In this document: piece by piece, positions 8,782 through 16,856 of the stretch
Layout: every line of letters begins with the position of its first letter
Numbering within the stretch: position 1 is the stretch's first letter
Assembly: GCF_001294205.1 (NCBI RefSeq)
Contig: NZ_LAQT01000009.1
Span: forward strand, 124,001 to 188,000
Length of the DNA stretch: 64,000 nt
Reading direction: 5' to 3'
Source: Amantichitinum ursilacus
Lineage (GTDB): Bacteria; Pseudomonadota; Gammaproteobacteria; Burkholderiales; Chitinibacteraceae
Notes under the pieces: generated by a model
What the model saw: only the letters and a program-made list of their open reading frames with translations
What the model was told of the DNA's origin: nothing
Database searches by the model: none
Made by a program: the position numbers and the translations under genes

Positions 8782-9873
8782 ATGCTGAACTTTGACGACG
8801 ACATCGCCACCCCGCAACACAGCAGCGACGCCGCCCCCGCAGGCGTAAACACCAGCAACCGCGTGCGCGCCGCTGACAAACGCGTGATTAACGGCACGAC
8901 CGACGTCAACCAGCTGGTGCCGTTCAAACACAAATGGGCGTGGGAAAAATATCTGGCGCAATGTGCCAACCACTGGATGCCGCAAGAAGTAAACATGCAG
9001 CGCGACATCGAACTGTGGAAAAGCCCGAACGGCCTGACCGAAGACGAGCGTCGTCTGGTCAAACGCAACCTGGGCTTTTTTGTAACCGCCGATTCGCTGG
9101 CCGCCAACAACATCGTGCTGGGTACGTATCGCCAGATTACTTCGCCGGAATGCCGCCAGTTTCTGCTGCGCCAGGCGTTTGACGAAGCCATTCATACCCA
9201 CGCCTACCAATACATTGTGGAAAGCCTGGGCCTGGACGAAGGCGAAGTGTTCAACGCCTATCAAGAAGTGGCATCGATCCGCGATAAAGACGAATTCCTG
9301 ATTCCGTTTATCGACGTGCTGACCGACCCGAAATTCAAGAGCGGCACGCTGGAAACCGACCAGACCCTGCTGCGCTCGATTATCGTGTTTGCCTGCATCA
9401 TGGAAGGCCTGTTCTTCTACGTCGGCTTTGTGCAAATCCTGGCGCTGGGCCGCCAGAACAAAATGACCGGCGCAGCCGAGCAATATCAATACATCCTGCG
9501 CGACGAATCGATGCACTGCAATTTTGGTATTGATTTGATCAACACCATCAAACAAGAAAACCCGGAATTGTGGACTGAAACCTTCAAGGCCGAGATTACC
9601 GAACTGTTTAAAAAAGCAGTGGATCTGGAATACGCCTACGCCGAAGACACCATGCCGCGCGGCGTGCTGGGTTTGAATGCCAGCCAGTTCAAGGAATACC
9701 TGCGCTTTATTGCCAACCGCCGTATGCAACAGATTGGCCTCGACCAATTGTTCCCGGGCGTGACCAATCCGTTCCCGTGGATGAGCGAAATGATTGACTT
9801 GAAGAAAGAGAAGAATTTCTTTGAGACGCGCGTGACGGAATATCAAACGGGTGGGGCGCTGAGCTGGGATTGA
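8782..9873 (+). CDS. nrdB: Ribonucleoside-diphosphate reductase beta subunit (class Ia R2)
   Basis: This 363-residue radical-generating subunit is needed for making deoxyribonucleotides. Diiron ligands are visible as Asp104 (TADS) and Glu135 with His138 ([10 protein letters not shown]); the later helices contribute EGLFFYVGF and DESMHCNFG. Tyr142 occupies the tyrosyl-radical position, so this is the Tyr-containing type, not the class Ic Phe variant. The C-terminal tail ([10 protein letters not shown]) is the peptide that docks on NrdA. A good AGGA ribosome site precedes the ATG. NrdA is not adjacent on either side, which is unusual because nrdA normally precedes nrdB. Probable NrdR boxes upstream at 7905-7952 and a terminator at 9935-9962 frame the unit. 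Confidence 0.96.
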   Translation: MLNFDDDIATPQHSSDAAPAGVNTSNRVRAADKRVINGTTDVNQLVPFKHKWAWEKYLAQCANHWMPQEVNMQRDIELWKSPNGLTEDERRLVKRNLGFFVTADSLAANNIVLGTYRQITSPECRQFLLRQAFDEAIHTHAYQYIVESLGLDEGEVFNAYQEVASIRDKDEFLIPFIDVLTDPKFKSGTLETDQTLLRSIIVFACIMEGLFFYVGFVQILALGRQNKMTGAAEQYQYILRDESMHCNFGIDLINTIKQENPELWTETFKAEITELFKKAVDLEYAYAEDTMPRGVLGLNASQFKEYLRFIANRRMQQIGLDQLFPGVTNPFPWMSEMIDLKKEKNFFETRVTEYQTGGALSWD

Positions 9874-9934
9874 GGGTTGCCCGGTCGGGCGATCAAGTTA
9901 GTCGGTCAATCATGCTTAGCGGACGATTGAACGC

Positions 9935-9962
9935 AAAAGCCCCGAAGATTTTCGGGGCTTTT
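9935..9962 (+). terminator. Rho-independent terminator after nrdB
   Basis: The stem AGCCCCGAA / TTCGGGGCT encloses the short loop GATT, with A-runs before and T-runs after. It lies 62 bp past the nrdB stop and could work on both strands. Confidence 0.85.
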
Positions 9963-10124
9963 CATTTCTGTTGCCGCGTCGGCTCGAGTGGGGCGCGAAG
10001 CGCTTATTCGCACTTTTATTCGCCGCATCCCTTGAAACTGCGCTGAAAGCCACCGGGCGTAGTGCCAAACCTGTTTTATAAGCCAGCTACAGCGTTAGCG
10101 CGTGGATGCAATCCAGCGCCACGG

Positions 10125-10946
10125 TCACCGAGCCTCGCCCACCCCCATCGTTCCGTGCCGCAGGCCTGTCTGGACCAACCCCAGCTCATCCAGCGTCAGC
10201 GTAAATGGCAAGTTGCTCACACGCACGGCGCCGTTGAAAGGGCGGTCTACGGCCAGCACAAAGAAGAACGCCAGGCCCAGGGTTGCGGCCCAGCCGGCAA
10301 TCAAGAAGGTATTGAAGTGCGTGCCGGGCAGGGTATAGAGCACCGCAAAGCTCAGCGCGCTGACCGCCAGCATCACCACCCATAGTGTGACGGGCAAGTG
10401 GGCTTCCAGCGAGAGCAAGCGCTGCTGGCGACATTTGGCCAGTTCGTTCAGGCGCATCAATATTTCGGATAGCAAAGCGGTCTGGCGCGGGGTGGTGGGG
10501 GTAAGGCGGGTGGTCTGGTCAAACAGCACGCCAAACAAGCGCTCGGTGGACGGGTCTGCTCTGGCCTCGTGTTCCATCACCGGCCATTCCGCAGTGGCCA
10601 CGCGCAGCAGGTAGTCATGCAGCGTGCTTGCGGCCAGATCCGCAGGGTTGGCATCAAACGCGGCCAGATCGCGCGCCAGTTCTCCGGCGCAGGCGGCTTC
10701 GGCAGCCACGATGCGCTTGGTGCTGTCGTAGGCGTCCAGCACGTTTACCGCAGCAAAAGCCAATAACAGTGAATTGATGGTGCTGATAATCGACACCATG
10801 GTCAGCGTCATGGCGCGTTGTTCCGCATCGGGGTGCGACAAACGCAGGCGGCGCACCAGGGCAAAGCCCAGCAGCGCGGCCAGCACGGTGGCGCAGACCA
10901 CCAGCAGGCCAGCCAGCACGCCCGACAAGTTGTAAAGAAAGTCCAT
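10125..10946 (-). CDS. Membrane protein, DUF4239-like (bestrophin-like topology)
   Basis: This 273-residue protein has predicted membrane segments near residues 7-29, 47-68, 178-200 and 205-225. The long soluble region between the pairs (about 70-175) contains AEAACAGELARDLAAF. The pattern of an early helix pair, a region with conserved Y/D residues (VLDAYDSTKRIVAAEA), a hydrophilic middle and a late helix pair matches the DUF4239 family. Its start follows the stop of the upstream gene by 3 bp, with the ribosome site (GGAG) inside that gene, so the two are coupled. It is the last gene of the leftward arm of the DUF2589 locus. Function is unknown; an ion-channel-like role would be guesswork. 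Confidence 0.75.
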   Translation of the reverse strand: MDFLYNLSGVLAGLLVVCATVLAALLGFALVRRLRLSHPDAEQRAMTLTMVSIISTINSLLLAFAAVNVLDAYDSTKRIVAAEAACAGELARDLAAFDANPADLAASTLHDYLLRVATAEWPVMEHEARADPSTERLFGVLFDQTTRLTPTTPRQTALLSEILMRLNELAKCRQQRLLSLEAHLPVTLWVVMLAVSALSFAVLYTLPGTHFNTFLIAGWAATLGLAFFFVLAVDRPFNGAVRVSNLPFTLTLDELGLVQTGLRHGTMGVGEAR

Positions 10947-10949
10947 GAT

Positions 10950-11942
10950 TTATTGCTCCGTGCTCGCGGTGGCGTCAGAGGCTGCGGCGTCCGGGGTGCT
11001 TAGCAATGACTGGATCAGCGCGGTCATTTGTTCGCGGATCAGCGCGGGCGGCGTGCCTGCGTCCAGCAGGGTCTGCAAGGCCAGCATGCGGGCGGCCAGA
11101 TCGGCCTGGGTTTGTACGCGTTCGGCGGCGCCCTGCGCACGCTGGGTCCGCAGGCCGGCTTGCAGTTGGGCCGCGCCGTCGCCGCGCACCAGGGTTTCCA
11201 GGGTATCCACCAGTCGTTGCAGCAGGCGCTCCACCGCCGTCGCAGAAAAGCCGCCCAGCATGGCCAGTGCCGGTTTGCCAAAGTTGGCCATGCTGCCGCT
11301 TTCAAACAGCCCGGCCGGTAGCATTTCCACAATAATCAATCCGGCAATCACGCCCAGGATAAGCCGTGCGCCATAAGACGCGTCGTATTTGGGGTCGTAG
11401 CTGCAATCGGCGATATAGCGGTGCGCCTGGAACAACGTGGCAAACGCGGCACCCAGCCCGGCACAGCTCAGCAGGTAGGCCATGTTTACAAACAGCACCC
11501 AGCCCGATGAGCCCAGCAGGCCGGCATCCATGTTGGCTTCGGTTACTTGCGGAAATAACCCGATCAGCACCACACCCAGCAAAAACGCCAGCGCATTCAG
11601 CGTTAACCGGCGTATCAGTGGCACCGGGCCCAACCAGGACCACGGGCTGGCGCGCAGCTTTTCCTGGTCCAGCACGGTAATGCCCTGGGGCGTGGCGGGC
11701 GCCACCGCGCGGGCCAGCTTTTGATGCAAGTGCACCAGCTCGGCATTTTGTTGCGCGGTAAGAACGGGCTGGTCCGTCGTCAGCGCCACCAGCCGCGCCA
11801 CGCCCTCCGGGGCCACGGGCATGCCGTGCTGTAGCAGGTATCGCACCATGGCTTCACATTCCAGTTCAACCTGCTGGGGAAGCGGTCTGCGACTGGCGGC
11901 CACGCGTTGGGCCTGGGCGTTGGCGATAGCGCTGAATAACAT
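10950..11942 (-). CDS. Unknown inner-membrane protein with C-terminal coiled-coil region
   Basis: I chose the ATG at 11940-11942 (MLFSAIANAQ) because a GAGG ribosome site lies nine bases upstream; GTG at 11960 and ATG at 11951 are alternatives. The 330-residue product has a cytoplasmic N-terminal part, then hydrophobic segments near residues 116-137, 150-172 and 205-225. A helical C-terminus rich in Gln/Arg/Ala (AERVQTQADLAARMLALQTL) is probably coiled coil. I do not recognise the family. It lies 33 bp after the upstream gene and is tightly coupled to the DUF4239-like gene downstream, suggesting that the two membrane proteins work together. Confidence 0.7.
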   Translation of the reverse strand: MLFSAIANAQAQRVAASRRPLPQQVELECEAMVRYLLQHGMPVAPEGVARLVALTTDQPVLTAQQNAELVHLHQKLARAVAPATPQGITVLDQEKLRASPWSWLGPVPLIRRLTLNALAFLLGVVLIGLFPQVTEANMDAGLLGSSGWVLFVNMAYLLSCAGLGAAFATLFQAHRYIADCSYDPKYDASYGARLILGVIAGLIIVEMLPAGLFESGSMANFGKPALAMLGGFSATAVERLLQRLVDTLETLVRGDGAAQLQAGLRTQRAQGAAERVQTQADLAARMLALQTLLDAGTPPALIREQMTALIQSLLSTPDAAASDATASTEQ

Positions 11943-11975
11943 GGCGGGCATCCTCGGCACGCTGTGTCGTCGCTA

Positions 11976-12488
11976 TTACGGGGCGGTTAGCTGGACATCG
12001 GCAATCGGCGTGCCGGTCTGGGTCATAAATCGCAGCACACCGGGCCCGCTGGCGGCGGGGATGAGGTCGAATGCGCCCTGCGCCAGCGCTGCGCATGGCT
12101 TGCCGCCGTTGCTGGAGAGCGACCCGTAGTGGCTGGCCGTCACGGTCTTGCCGTCTTTGCCCTGGATAGGGCGCGGCGTGGCAGCTTTAAGCGCATCCAG
12201 CCGGCAATCGCTGCCCGCCGTGATGTTCACCCACGGCAATTTGCCGCTGGCATTGTAGGTCAGCCAGTATTGGGTGCCGTTGTAGAGCAGCTGGCCCTGA
12301 TAAACCGGGCCAGTTTCAGCCGCATGGCTGGTGGTGGCGGCCAGGGCCAGCAGGGCAGCGATCAGCGTGCCCAGGAGCAGCCATAGCCTGAAGCCAGGCT
12401 GTGGGCGGCGTGTTGGCGCGCGGCCAAACAGCTGACGGGCGCGGCTGGCTTCGGCGTGGTCCAGCAAAAACAGATAGCGGTTTTTCAT
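11976..12488 (-). CDS. Unknown protein with an internal signal-anchor segment
   Basis: This 170-residue protein has an unusual N-terminus: about 33 hydrophilic, Arg-rich residues (MKNRYLFLLDHAEASRAR), then one hydrophobic segment (FRLWLLLGTLIAALLALAATT, about 33-53) ending in SHAAE. It could be a signal anchor or a cleaved long signal peptide. The exported part (about 115 residues) contains two cysteines (SDCRLDAL, KPCAALAQ), possibly a disulphide, and ends in a beta-rich stretch. No family is recognised. It lies within the leftward arm of the DUF2589 locus, 74 bp after the Stv-like gene. Confidence 0.65.
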   Translation of the reverse strand: MKNRYLFLLDHAEASRARQLFGRAPTRRPQPGFRLWLLLGTLIAALLALAATTSHAAETGPVYQGQLLYNGTQYWLTYNASGKLPWVNITAGSDCRLDALKAATPRPIQGKDGKTVTASHYGSLSSNGGKPCAALAQGAFDLIPAASGPGVLRFMTQTGTPIADVQLTAP

Positions 12489-12561
12489 GATGTAACCTCA
12501 AGAAGAGCCCTTGCAACGCGGGCGCTGCAAGGGCGTGGGTCAGGCCCAACGCGGTCCAGGC

Positions 12562-13071
12562 TTAGTCGGCGGAAATATGAGCGCGGCTGCCGCTGATCTG
12601 CGCCGCGCACGCGCTCCAGTACAGCTTCAGCTTGCCGCCCTTGGCCACTTGCGCCTTGATGGCGGCCTGGATTGCAGCATTGGTTTTAAGCAGCTCGCTC
12701 AGCGAGATTTGCTGATCCGTCAGCACCACATTGGTACGGCCACCGATGGTCTTTTTGCCCCAGTCGGCCAGATCGCCGAGCGGGTACAAAGTCAGGTCTG
12801 GCGCCAGGCTACCGCCCGGTAACGCGGGCGACGGTTCCCATTCGGTAGCCGGGCCCCATTTTTTGGTGCCTTGTTGCCAATGGCTGAGGTACAGCTTGTC
12901 GATGGCGCGTTGCCCGATCAGCGCCTCGGCCACGCCGGTGGTTAGCGTGTAGCCCACGGGCTGCAGGATGTAGAGATCAACACCGGCGGGCAGGGTGAAG
13001 TTTTTGGCGCCGCCTTCATAAGAACCATGGCCCAGGGCCACGATGTCCTGATTGCTTACTTGAATAGCCAT
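12562..13071 (-). CDS. Putative adhesin Stv-like domain protein
   Basis: This 169-residue protein has no signal peptide. It starts MAIQVSNQDIVALGHGSYEGG and continues with LPAGVDLYILQPVGYTLT and, near the end, KLKLYWSACAAQ. A GHG(S/G) near the N-terminus, an LPAG.....P.G block and a terminal WSAC motif resemble what I recall of the Stv-like 'putative adhesin' domain found in many proteobacterial accessory loci. This is recognition from memory without alignment. GHG and WSAC could together form an active or metal site (inference). It is co-directional with its neighbours in the DUF2589 locus; its ATG has a weak ribosome site (GAGG, about 10 bases upstream). Confidence 0.55.
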   Translation of the reverse strand: MAIQVSNQDIVALGHGSYEGGAKNFTLPAGVDLYILQPVGYTLTTGVAEALIGQRAIDKLYLSHWQQGTKKWGPATEWEPSPALPGGSLAPDLTLYPLGDLADWGKKTIGGRTNVVLTDQQISLSELLKTNAAIQAAIKAQVAKGGKLKLYWSACAAQISGSRAHISAD

Positions 13072-13141
13072 TTCTGTTTACCTCTTGAATGTATGGGACT
13101 GGATGGGATGGGCAGGGCGTTGTGGCTCCACAACCGCCGCA

Positions 13142-13537
13142 TTACCCTCCGGCTTTGCCCAGCGGCCGCCCGGCAATGGTTTTAAGCAGATGGCCGCCGA
13201 TCAATACGTCGGTTTTGAGCGGCTGGCTGCCGTAAAGCCGTATTTCCACGGGCAGGCTGGGCGGGTTGCGCCACCACCGGGTGCGGCGCATTTGCAGGCC
13301 GGTTTTGCCGTTGCGCTGATACAGCTCGCAGTCAAACCGCATCTTCATTTCACTGATGTCGTAGGCGGTGGCGCTGATATGTGACGCCGCGCCAGCCGCT
13401 TGCAAAATGCGACGGGCGCGTTCTACAGCGCGAGGGGCGGGGGCATCGTGAGACTCGGATCGCGGCGTGGCGCGAGCGGCCAGCATGCTGTCGTACAGCG
13501 CGGTCAGCAGGTCTTGCAGGGTGATTACGTTGCGCAT
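13142..13537 (-). CDS. Short DUF2589-like protein
   Basis: This 131-residue protein appears related to the DUF2589 protein encoded at 16287. The N-terminus MRNVITLQDLLTALYDSMLAA parallels MATPLTLKDLLAALSGAVIGA. A later beta segment, ISEMKMRFDCELYQ, parallels IREVEIEFDVELGE. The C-terminal half is basic (MRRTRWWRNPP). It lies between the Stv-like gene and a small gene 11 bp upstream, suggesting an operon. Function is unknown; being a reduced paralogue on the opposite arm, it may assemble with the full-length DUF2589 proteins (inference). Confidence 0.6.
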   Translation of the reverse strand: MRNVITLQDLLTALYDSMLAARATPRSESHDAPAPRAVERARRILQAAGAASHISATAYDISEMKMRFDCELYQRNGKTGLQMRRTRWWRNPPSLPVEIRLYGSQPLKTDVLIGGHLLKTIAGRPLGKAGG

Positions 13538-13548
13538 GCTGTCGCCCC

Positions 13549-13806
13549 TTAATCCACAAGCCAGACGGGCCGACGGCTAAAGCCGACGTGATAAACCAAC
13601 CACTGCAACACCACCTGGTGCTCGTTCACCTGCAGCACGGTAAAGCTCTTTTCCACGGCCAGAATGCTGCCGCGTGGCGAATCGGTGAGGCAGCGGTTCA
13701 GCAAGGTTTCTGCCTCAGCCACTTCGTCACGGGTACGGATACGGGCAGGGTTGTCGCTGCCCACCACAATGCGCTTGACGAATCGCACTTCGGTTAGATC
13801 AAGCAT
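13549..13806 (-). CDS. Small unknown protein of the DUF2589 locus
   Basis: The start is taken as the ATG at 13804-13806 because an AGGGA ribosome site sits eight bases upstream; an earlier in-frame start at 13845 lacks one. The 85-residue product (MLDLTEVRFVKRIVVGSDNP...VVLQWLVYHVGFSRRPVWLVD) is soluble and likely alpha/beta. No family is recognised. It lies 11 bp before the short DUF2589-like gene and is probably co-transcribed with it. Confidence 0.55.
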   Translation of the reverse strand: MLDLTEVRFVKRIVVGSDNPARIRTRDEVAEAETLLNRCLTDSPRGSILAVEKSFTVLQVNEHQVVLQWLVYHVGFSRRPVWLVD

Positions 13807-13998
13807 GACGTGCGTCCCTTTGGGTTCGCGGTTAAAGAGCCGCAAATCAGTGATTGCGGATGAGCGCCGTTGCGGGCTGCCAGGGTTGGGCCACGGCTTG
13901 CGGGTGGTGGCCTTTGCAGCATGGCCTGCGGATTGCGGCGCAGAAATCAGTGTTTTTTGCGCGAGTGCCAGGTGTTTTACCGATGGCCCTGGCGTGGG

Positions 13999-14535
13999 TT
14001 ACCGGTCAGCAAAGCTGTCGGTGCGGCGCAGCCAGCCCTTCAGAAATTGGGCGAGCGCCGGGCGACGCGCGGCCAGGTCCTGGTAGTAGGCTCTGCGGCC
14101 CGCTTTGTAGCGCCGGTACAAATCAACCGGCTCCGCCGCCAGTAAGGCTTTCAGCGTGGCGGCGCCAAACAGGCCGTCGGCATTCAGCATTGCGCCCGTG
14201 GGCTTTTCATTCAGCAGCTTTTGCAGCAGGCGCACGGCGTTGCCACCGGCGTTGACGTAGAAGTCGAACAGGATTTCTGCCAGCGGTTGGTCGGGTATTT
14301 CATCGCCATGCAGCACGTCCCAATAAGCCGCTTTGTAAATCTTGAAGGCCTGCTCGTCGGTCAGTGCTTTCAGGTTGGCCAGATTGGGCGGAATGCCCAG
14401 CAGCGGCTGGGCGTGTATCTGAAAAGTGGCGAGGGTAATGCCCTTGTTGGTGGCGCCGCCGGGGTCGGCGGGGTTGTTAACAAAGCCACCTTCAAATTCC
14501 AGCAAGTGTTTAAAAAACAGATCAAGTTGTGCCAT
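13999..14535 (-). CDS. Lysozyme-like muramidase (glycoside hydrolase family 108 type)
   Basis: The start ATG is at 14533-14535 with a GAGG ribosome site; an earlier in-frame start at 14574 is less likely. The 178-residue product starts MAQLDLFFKHLLEFEGGFVN and continues DPGGATNKGIT, the EGG...PGGxTNxGIT block that carries the catalytic Glu of GH108 (phage N-acetylmuramidase-like). The C-terminal half resembles the peptidoglycan-binding PG_binding_3 domain (NADGLFGAATLKALLA). There is no signal peptide, as in phage endolysins, so it needs a holin, another exporter or assembly into a particle. Its place inside a small-protein locus with membrane proteins recalls a lysis or cell-wall-crossing module, but no phage structural genes are nearby. 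Confidence 0.85.
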   Translation of the reverse strand: MAQLDLFFKHLLEFEGGFVNNPADPGGATNKGITLATFQIHAQPLLGIPPNLANLKALTDEQAFKIYKAAYWDVLHGDEIPDQPLAEILFDFYVNAGGNAVRLLQKLLNEKPTGAMLNADGLFGAATLKALLAAEPVDLYRRYKAGRRAYYQDLAARRPALAQFLKGWLRRTDSFADR

Positions 14536-14729
14536 GACATGCCTCGTGGGGTGAGTGCATCGCGCGGGTCGCAATGCGCTCAGCCCAATCTAGGCAGGGG
14601 CTTGCCGGTGGCGCTCTCAGCCTTTTGGCTAGCTGCTCTCAGCTAATCTCCGGGTGTGCTGAATGCGCCATGAAAGCGGTCGTTCTGACGCCGCAGGCTG
14701 CGGCAATGCACAAGGCGCTGGTCAGGTCG

Positions 14730-15380
14730 CTACAGCTCGATCATTCCCTCGCGGATGGCGTAACGGATCAGGTCGGTGGTGTTGCGCAGGCCCAGGCGGG
14801 CCAGAATCTGCTCGCGGTGGGTGGCTACGGTTTTTACGCTCAGCCCCAAGCCGTAGGCAATTTGCTTGGTGCCTTGGCCCATGGCGTACAAGTGCAGGAT
14901 TTCTCGCTGGCGCGGGGTCAGGCAGGCGGATGTGGCGCCGCCGCTGTGGCCCGAGAACAAGGCATTGGCGATACTGCTTAAATACAGCCGACCGTCTCTG
15001 GCTGCGGTAATGGCCGCCAGAAATTCGTTGGAAGAATCGCGTTGCATGACCAGGCCACTGACACCGGCGCGCACTGCGTGGTTGACCCAGTCATGCGATT
15101 CCTGCCCGCCCACCAGCACCGTGCGTGGGGAAGGGTGCATGTCGCGCAGACGGGTCATCAGCTCTATGCCCGTCATGCCTGGCAACTGTGCGCTGCATAC
15201 CACCACATCGGGCTGGATTTGCTCCACCAGCCGCAGGCAAGCCAGACCGTCTCCGGTTTGGGCCGCCAATGAGATATCGGCCAGCTCGTTAATCAGGCGC
15301 GACAAGCCTTCTCGCACCAGCTCTCGATGATCAACCAGAATCAACGGGTGTTCCAATATTCTTTTTGAAATAGCAAGCAT
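14730..15380 (-). CDS. LuxR/NarL-type regulator with a degenerate receiver
   Basis: I start at the ATG at 15378-15380 (MLAISKRILEHPLILVDHREL); the frame is open upstream to about 15473. The 216-residue product has an N-terminal receiver-like domain and a C-terminal LuxR HTH (LTPRQREILHLYAMGQGTKQIAYGLGLSVKTVATHREQILARLGLRN). The phospho-acceptor position is Ser (VVVCSAQLPGMTG) instead of Asp, and the conserved Lys is replaced (LVMQRD). It is therefore unlikely to be controlled by phosphorylation and may respond to a ligand or to protein contact. It is the first of three clustered LuxR-type genes and may control the flanking DUF2589 genes. Confidence 0.85.
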   Translation of the reverse strand: MLAISKRILEHPLILVDHRELVREGLSRLINELADISLAAQTGDGLACLRLVEQIQPDVVVCSAQLPGMTGIELMTRLRDMHPSPRTVLVGGQESHDWVNHAVRAGVSGLVMQRDSSNEFLAAITAARDGRLYLSSIANALFSGHSGGATSACLTPRQREILHLYAMGQGTKQIAYGLGLSVKTVATHREQILARLGLRNTTDLIRYAIREGMIEL

Positions 15381-15457
15381 GGTGAAATCATCGGTAATGT
15401 AGACGCCGCTTATATTGGGATAGCCCGGATCGCCACAGCAATACCCCTGTTGTCGTA

Positions 15458-15685
15458 TCAGGCGAGGGGCCACTGCGCGACCTTTGCGGCCAATTGGCCC
15501 GCATGATTGACCCCCAGTTTGCGCATCAGGTTTTCACGGTGTTTGCGGGCAGTGCCCACAGAAATACCCAATGCGCGCGCAATGGTTTTGGTGTGGTCGC
15601 CGCGCAGGATATGCAGAGCCACTTGTCGCTCACGCGGCGTTAATGCGGCGAGGGCCGGGTAAAAACAGAGGGCTGCGGCGCCCAC
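15458..15685 (-). CDS. Stand-alone LuxR-type HTH protein overlapping its upstream paralogue
   Basis: This 75-residue frame starts at a GTG (15683-15685) and contains a full LuxR HTH (LTPRERQVALHILRGDHTKTIARALGISVGTARKHRENLMRKLGVNHAGQL). Its 5' 46 bp overlap the 3' end of another LuxR HTH gene in a different frame. Either the two are translationally coupled small regulators, or they are halves of one tandem-HTH protein split by a frameshift near 15640-15685. No sensor domain is visible. The start codon is uncertain. Confidence 0.55.
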   Translation of the reverse strand: MGAAALCFYPALAALTPRERQVALHILRGDHTKTIARALGISVGTARKHRENLMRKLGVNHAGQLAAKVAQWPLA

Positions 15686-15933
15686 ACCTGGCGCAGGCCG
15701 GCCAGGCTGTTTACCCCCAGTTTGCGGTATACGCTGGCGCGCTGTTTGCGCAGCGTTTCAATGCTGGACGCGCTGCCCTGGGCAATCTGCCGCAGGCTGA
15801 GGCCTTCGTACAAGGCGGCCGCCACCTGGCGTTCGCGGGGGCTCAGGCCCGCCAGATTGGCGGCGTGGTCGGGCCCCGGCGTGTCACTTGCTGAGGGCGG
15901 ATGGGGAGAGTGCTTGATGGTGCGTGCAGGCAT
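15640..15933 (-). CDS. Small LuxR-type HTH regulator
   Basis: The frame opens at a TTG (16005), but I prefer the ATG at 15931-15933, giving 97 residues. After a short polar leader comes a LuxR HTH domain (LAGLSPRERQVAAALYEGLSLRQIAQGSASSIETLRKQRASVYRKLGVNSLAGL), then a tail overlapping the next gene. There is no receiver or ligand domain, so it resembles the free-standing GerE-type HTH proteins. It is probably a tandem duplicate of the next HTH. It is divergent from the DUF2589 genes at 16287 and may regulate the shared promoter region. Confidence 0.6.
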   Translation of the reverse strand: MPARTIKHSPHPPSASDTPGPDHAANLAGLSPRERQVAAALYEGLSLRQIAQGSASSIETLRKQRASVYRKLGVNSLAGLRQVWAPQPSVFTRPSPH

Positions 15934-16286
15934 CAGGCGGGCCAGCTCCGGGCGGAGGCAGGCGCGGGGGCAGGCGGGCCGCAACGGTAAGCCACGGCAA
16001 GGCAAGGCATAGTGGGCATGTTAAATAACGGCAATCAAACAAGCGCCGCCGGCACTGGCCAGACACAGTGCATTGCGGGCTTTGGGCCCCGTCCGTCTTA
16101 GGCCTGTTTTTGCCATAAAGCCAGGTCAGACCGCCCTCTGGCACGGCCTGACCAAGCAGACGGGCGAATCGGCATTTCACCTGGCTGCACCATCAAAAAC
16201 ACTGATTTAAATGCCATTGGGGGGCAGCCATGCTGCAAAGGCCATCAGCAACCTGGTGATGGTCCATAACCTTCAGAGGCATCCAC
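15934..16286. other. Divergent promoter region of the DUF2589 locus
   Basis: This 353-bp stretch separates the LuxR-type genes (leftward) from the DUF2589 genes (rightward). I see no convincing gene. The stretch just before 16287 is AT-richer and contains CACTGATTTAAATGCCA, with the ribosome site AGAGG near 16275. It is the natural place for binding by the adjacent regulators. Confidence 0.4.
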
Positions 16287-16823
16287 ATGGCAACTCCCCT
16301 CACCCTTAAAGATCTGCTGGCCGCATTGTCGGGCGCGGTGATTGGTGCGCAAGACCAGATCGAACAACATCAGCTGGCCAACCTGAGCGGCTATTTTGAC
16401 GAAGACAACCGTCCGCGCAGCGTGCAGGTGCGGCTGCCTTCCATGACGCCTGGGGCTGACGAGGGGGAAGAAGATTTTTACCGTGCGCCACTGCTGGCGC
16501 TGGTGCCCGCCAACCCCTTGCAGATTCGTGAAGTGGAAATTGAATTTGACGTGGAGCTGGGAGAACTGGGCAACGAGCCGCAGACCGGCAACGCTGCCGC
16601 ACCAACCAGCGCCGGCACGGGCGACACCGCGTGGAACGACGGCACCCCGCGCAAGACGGTGCAAATCGACGCGCAGCCCGGCAAAAAGCAATCGGTCGGC
16701 AAAGTACATCTGAAGGTGGTGGTGCATAGCACAGAAATATCGGCCGGCATGGCCAAGCTGACCAACCAGCTGGCGCAAACCCAGGGCGTGGTCAAAGCCG
16801 CCGCCCCCCGGCCCGTTGCATAA
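16287..16823 (+). CDS. DUF2589 family protein
   Basis: This 178-residue protein starts MATPLTLKDLLAALSGAVIGAQDQ, with an AGAGG ribosome site before the ATG. The N-terminal amphipathic helix, the beta segment REVEIEFDVELGELG and the sequence VGKVHLKVVVHSTEISAGMAKLTNQLAQ fit the DUF2589 layout, as in its neighbour. There is no signal peptide. It is the first gene of a three-gene rightward operon, 33 bp before the second DUF2589 gene. Function is unknown for the family. In many genomes DUF2589 genes come in small paralogous sets, as here, which suggests a multimeric assembly (inference). Confidence 0.75.
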   Translation: MATPLTLKDLLAALSGAVIGAQDQIEQHQLANLSGYFDEDNRPRSVQVRLPSMTPGADEGEEDFYRAPLLALVPANPLQIREVEIEFDVELGELGNEPQTGNAAAPTSAGTGDTAWNDGTPRKTVQIDAQPGKKQSVGKVHLKVVVHSTEISAGMAKLTNQLAQTQGVVKAAAPRPVA

Positions 16824-16856
16824 CCCTCAATCCCTTTAAAAAGCAGGAGTAACAAA

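Noticed and set aside
8722-9846. Long minus-strand frame opposite nrdB
   Set aside because: It is a shadow of a fully supported nrdB with all metal ligands; no family motif is seen in it.
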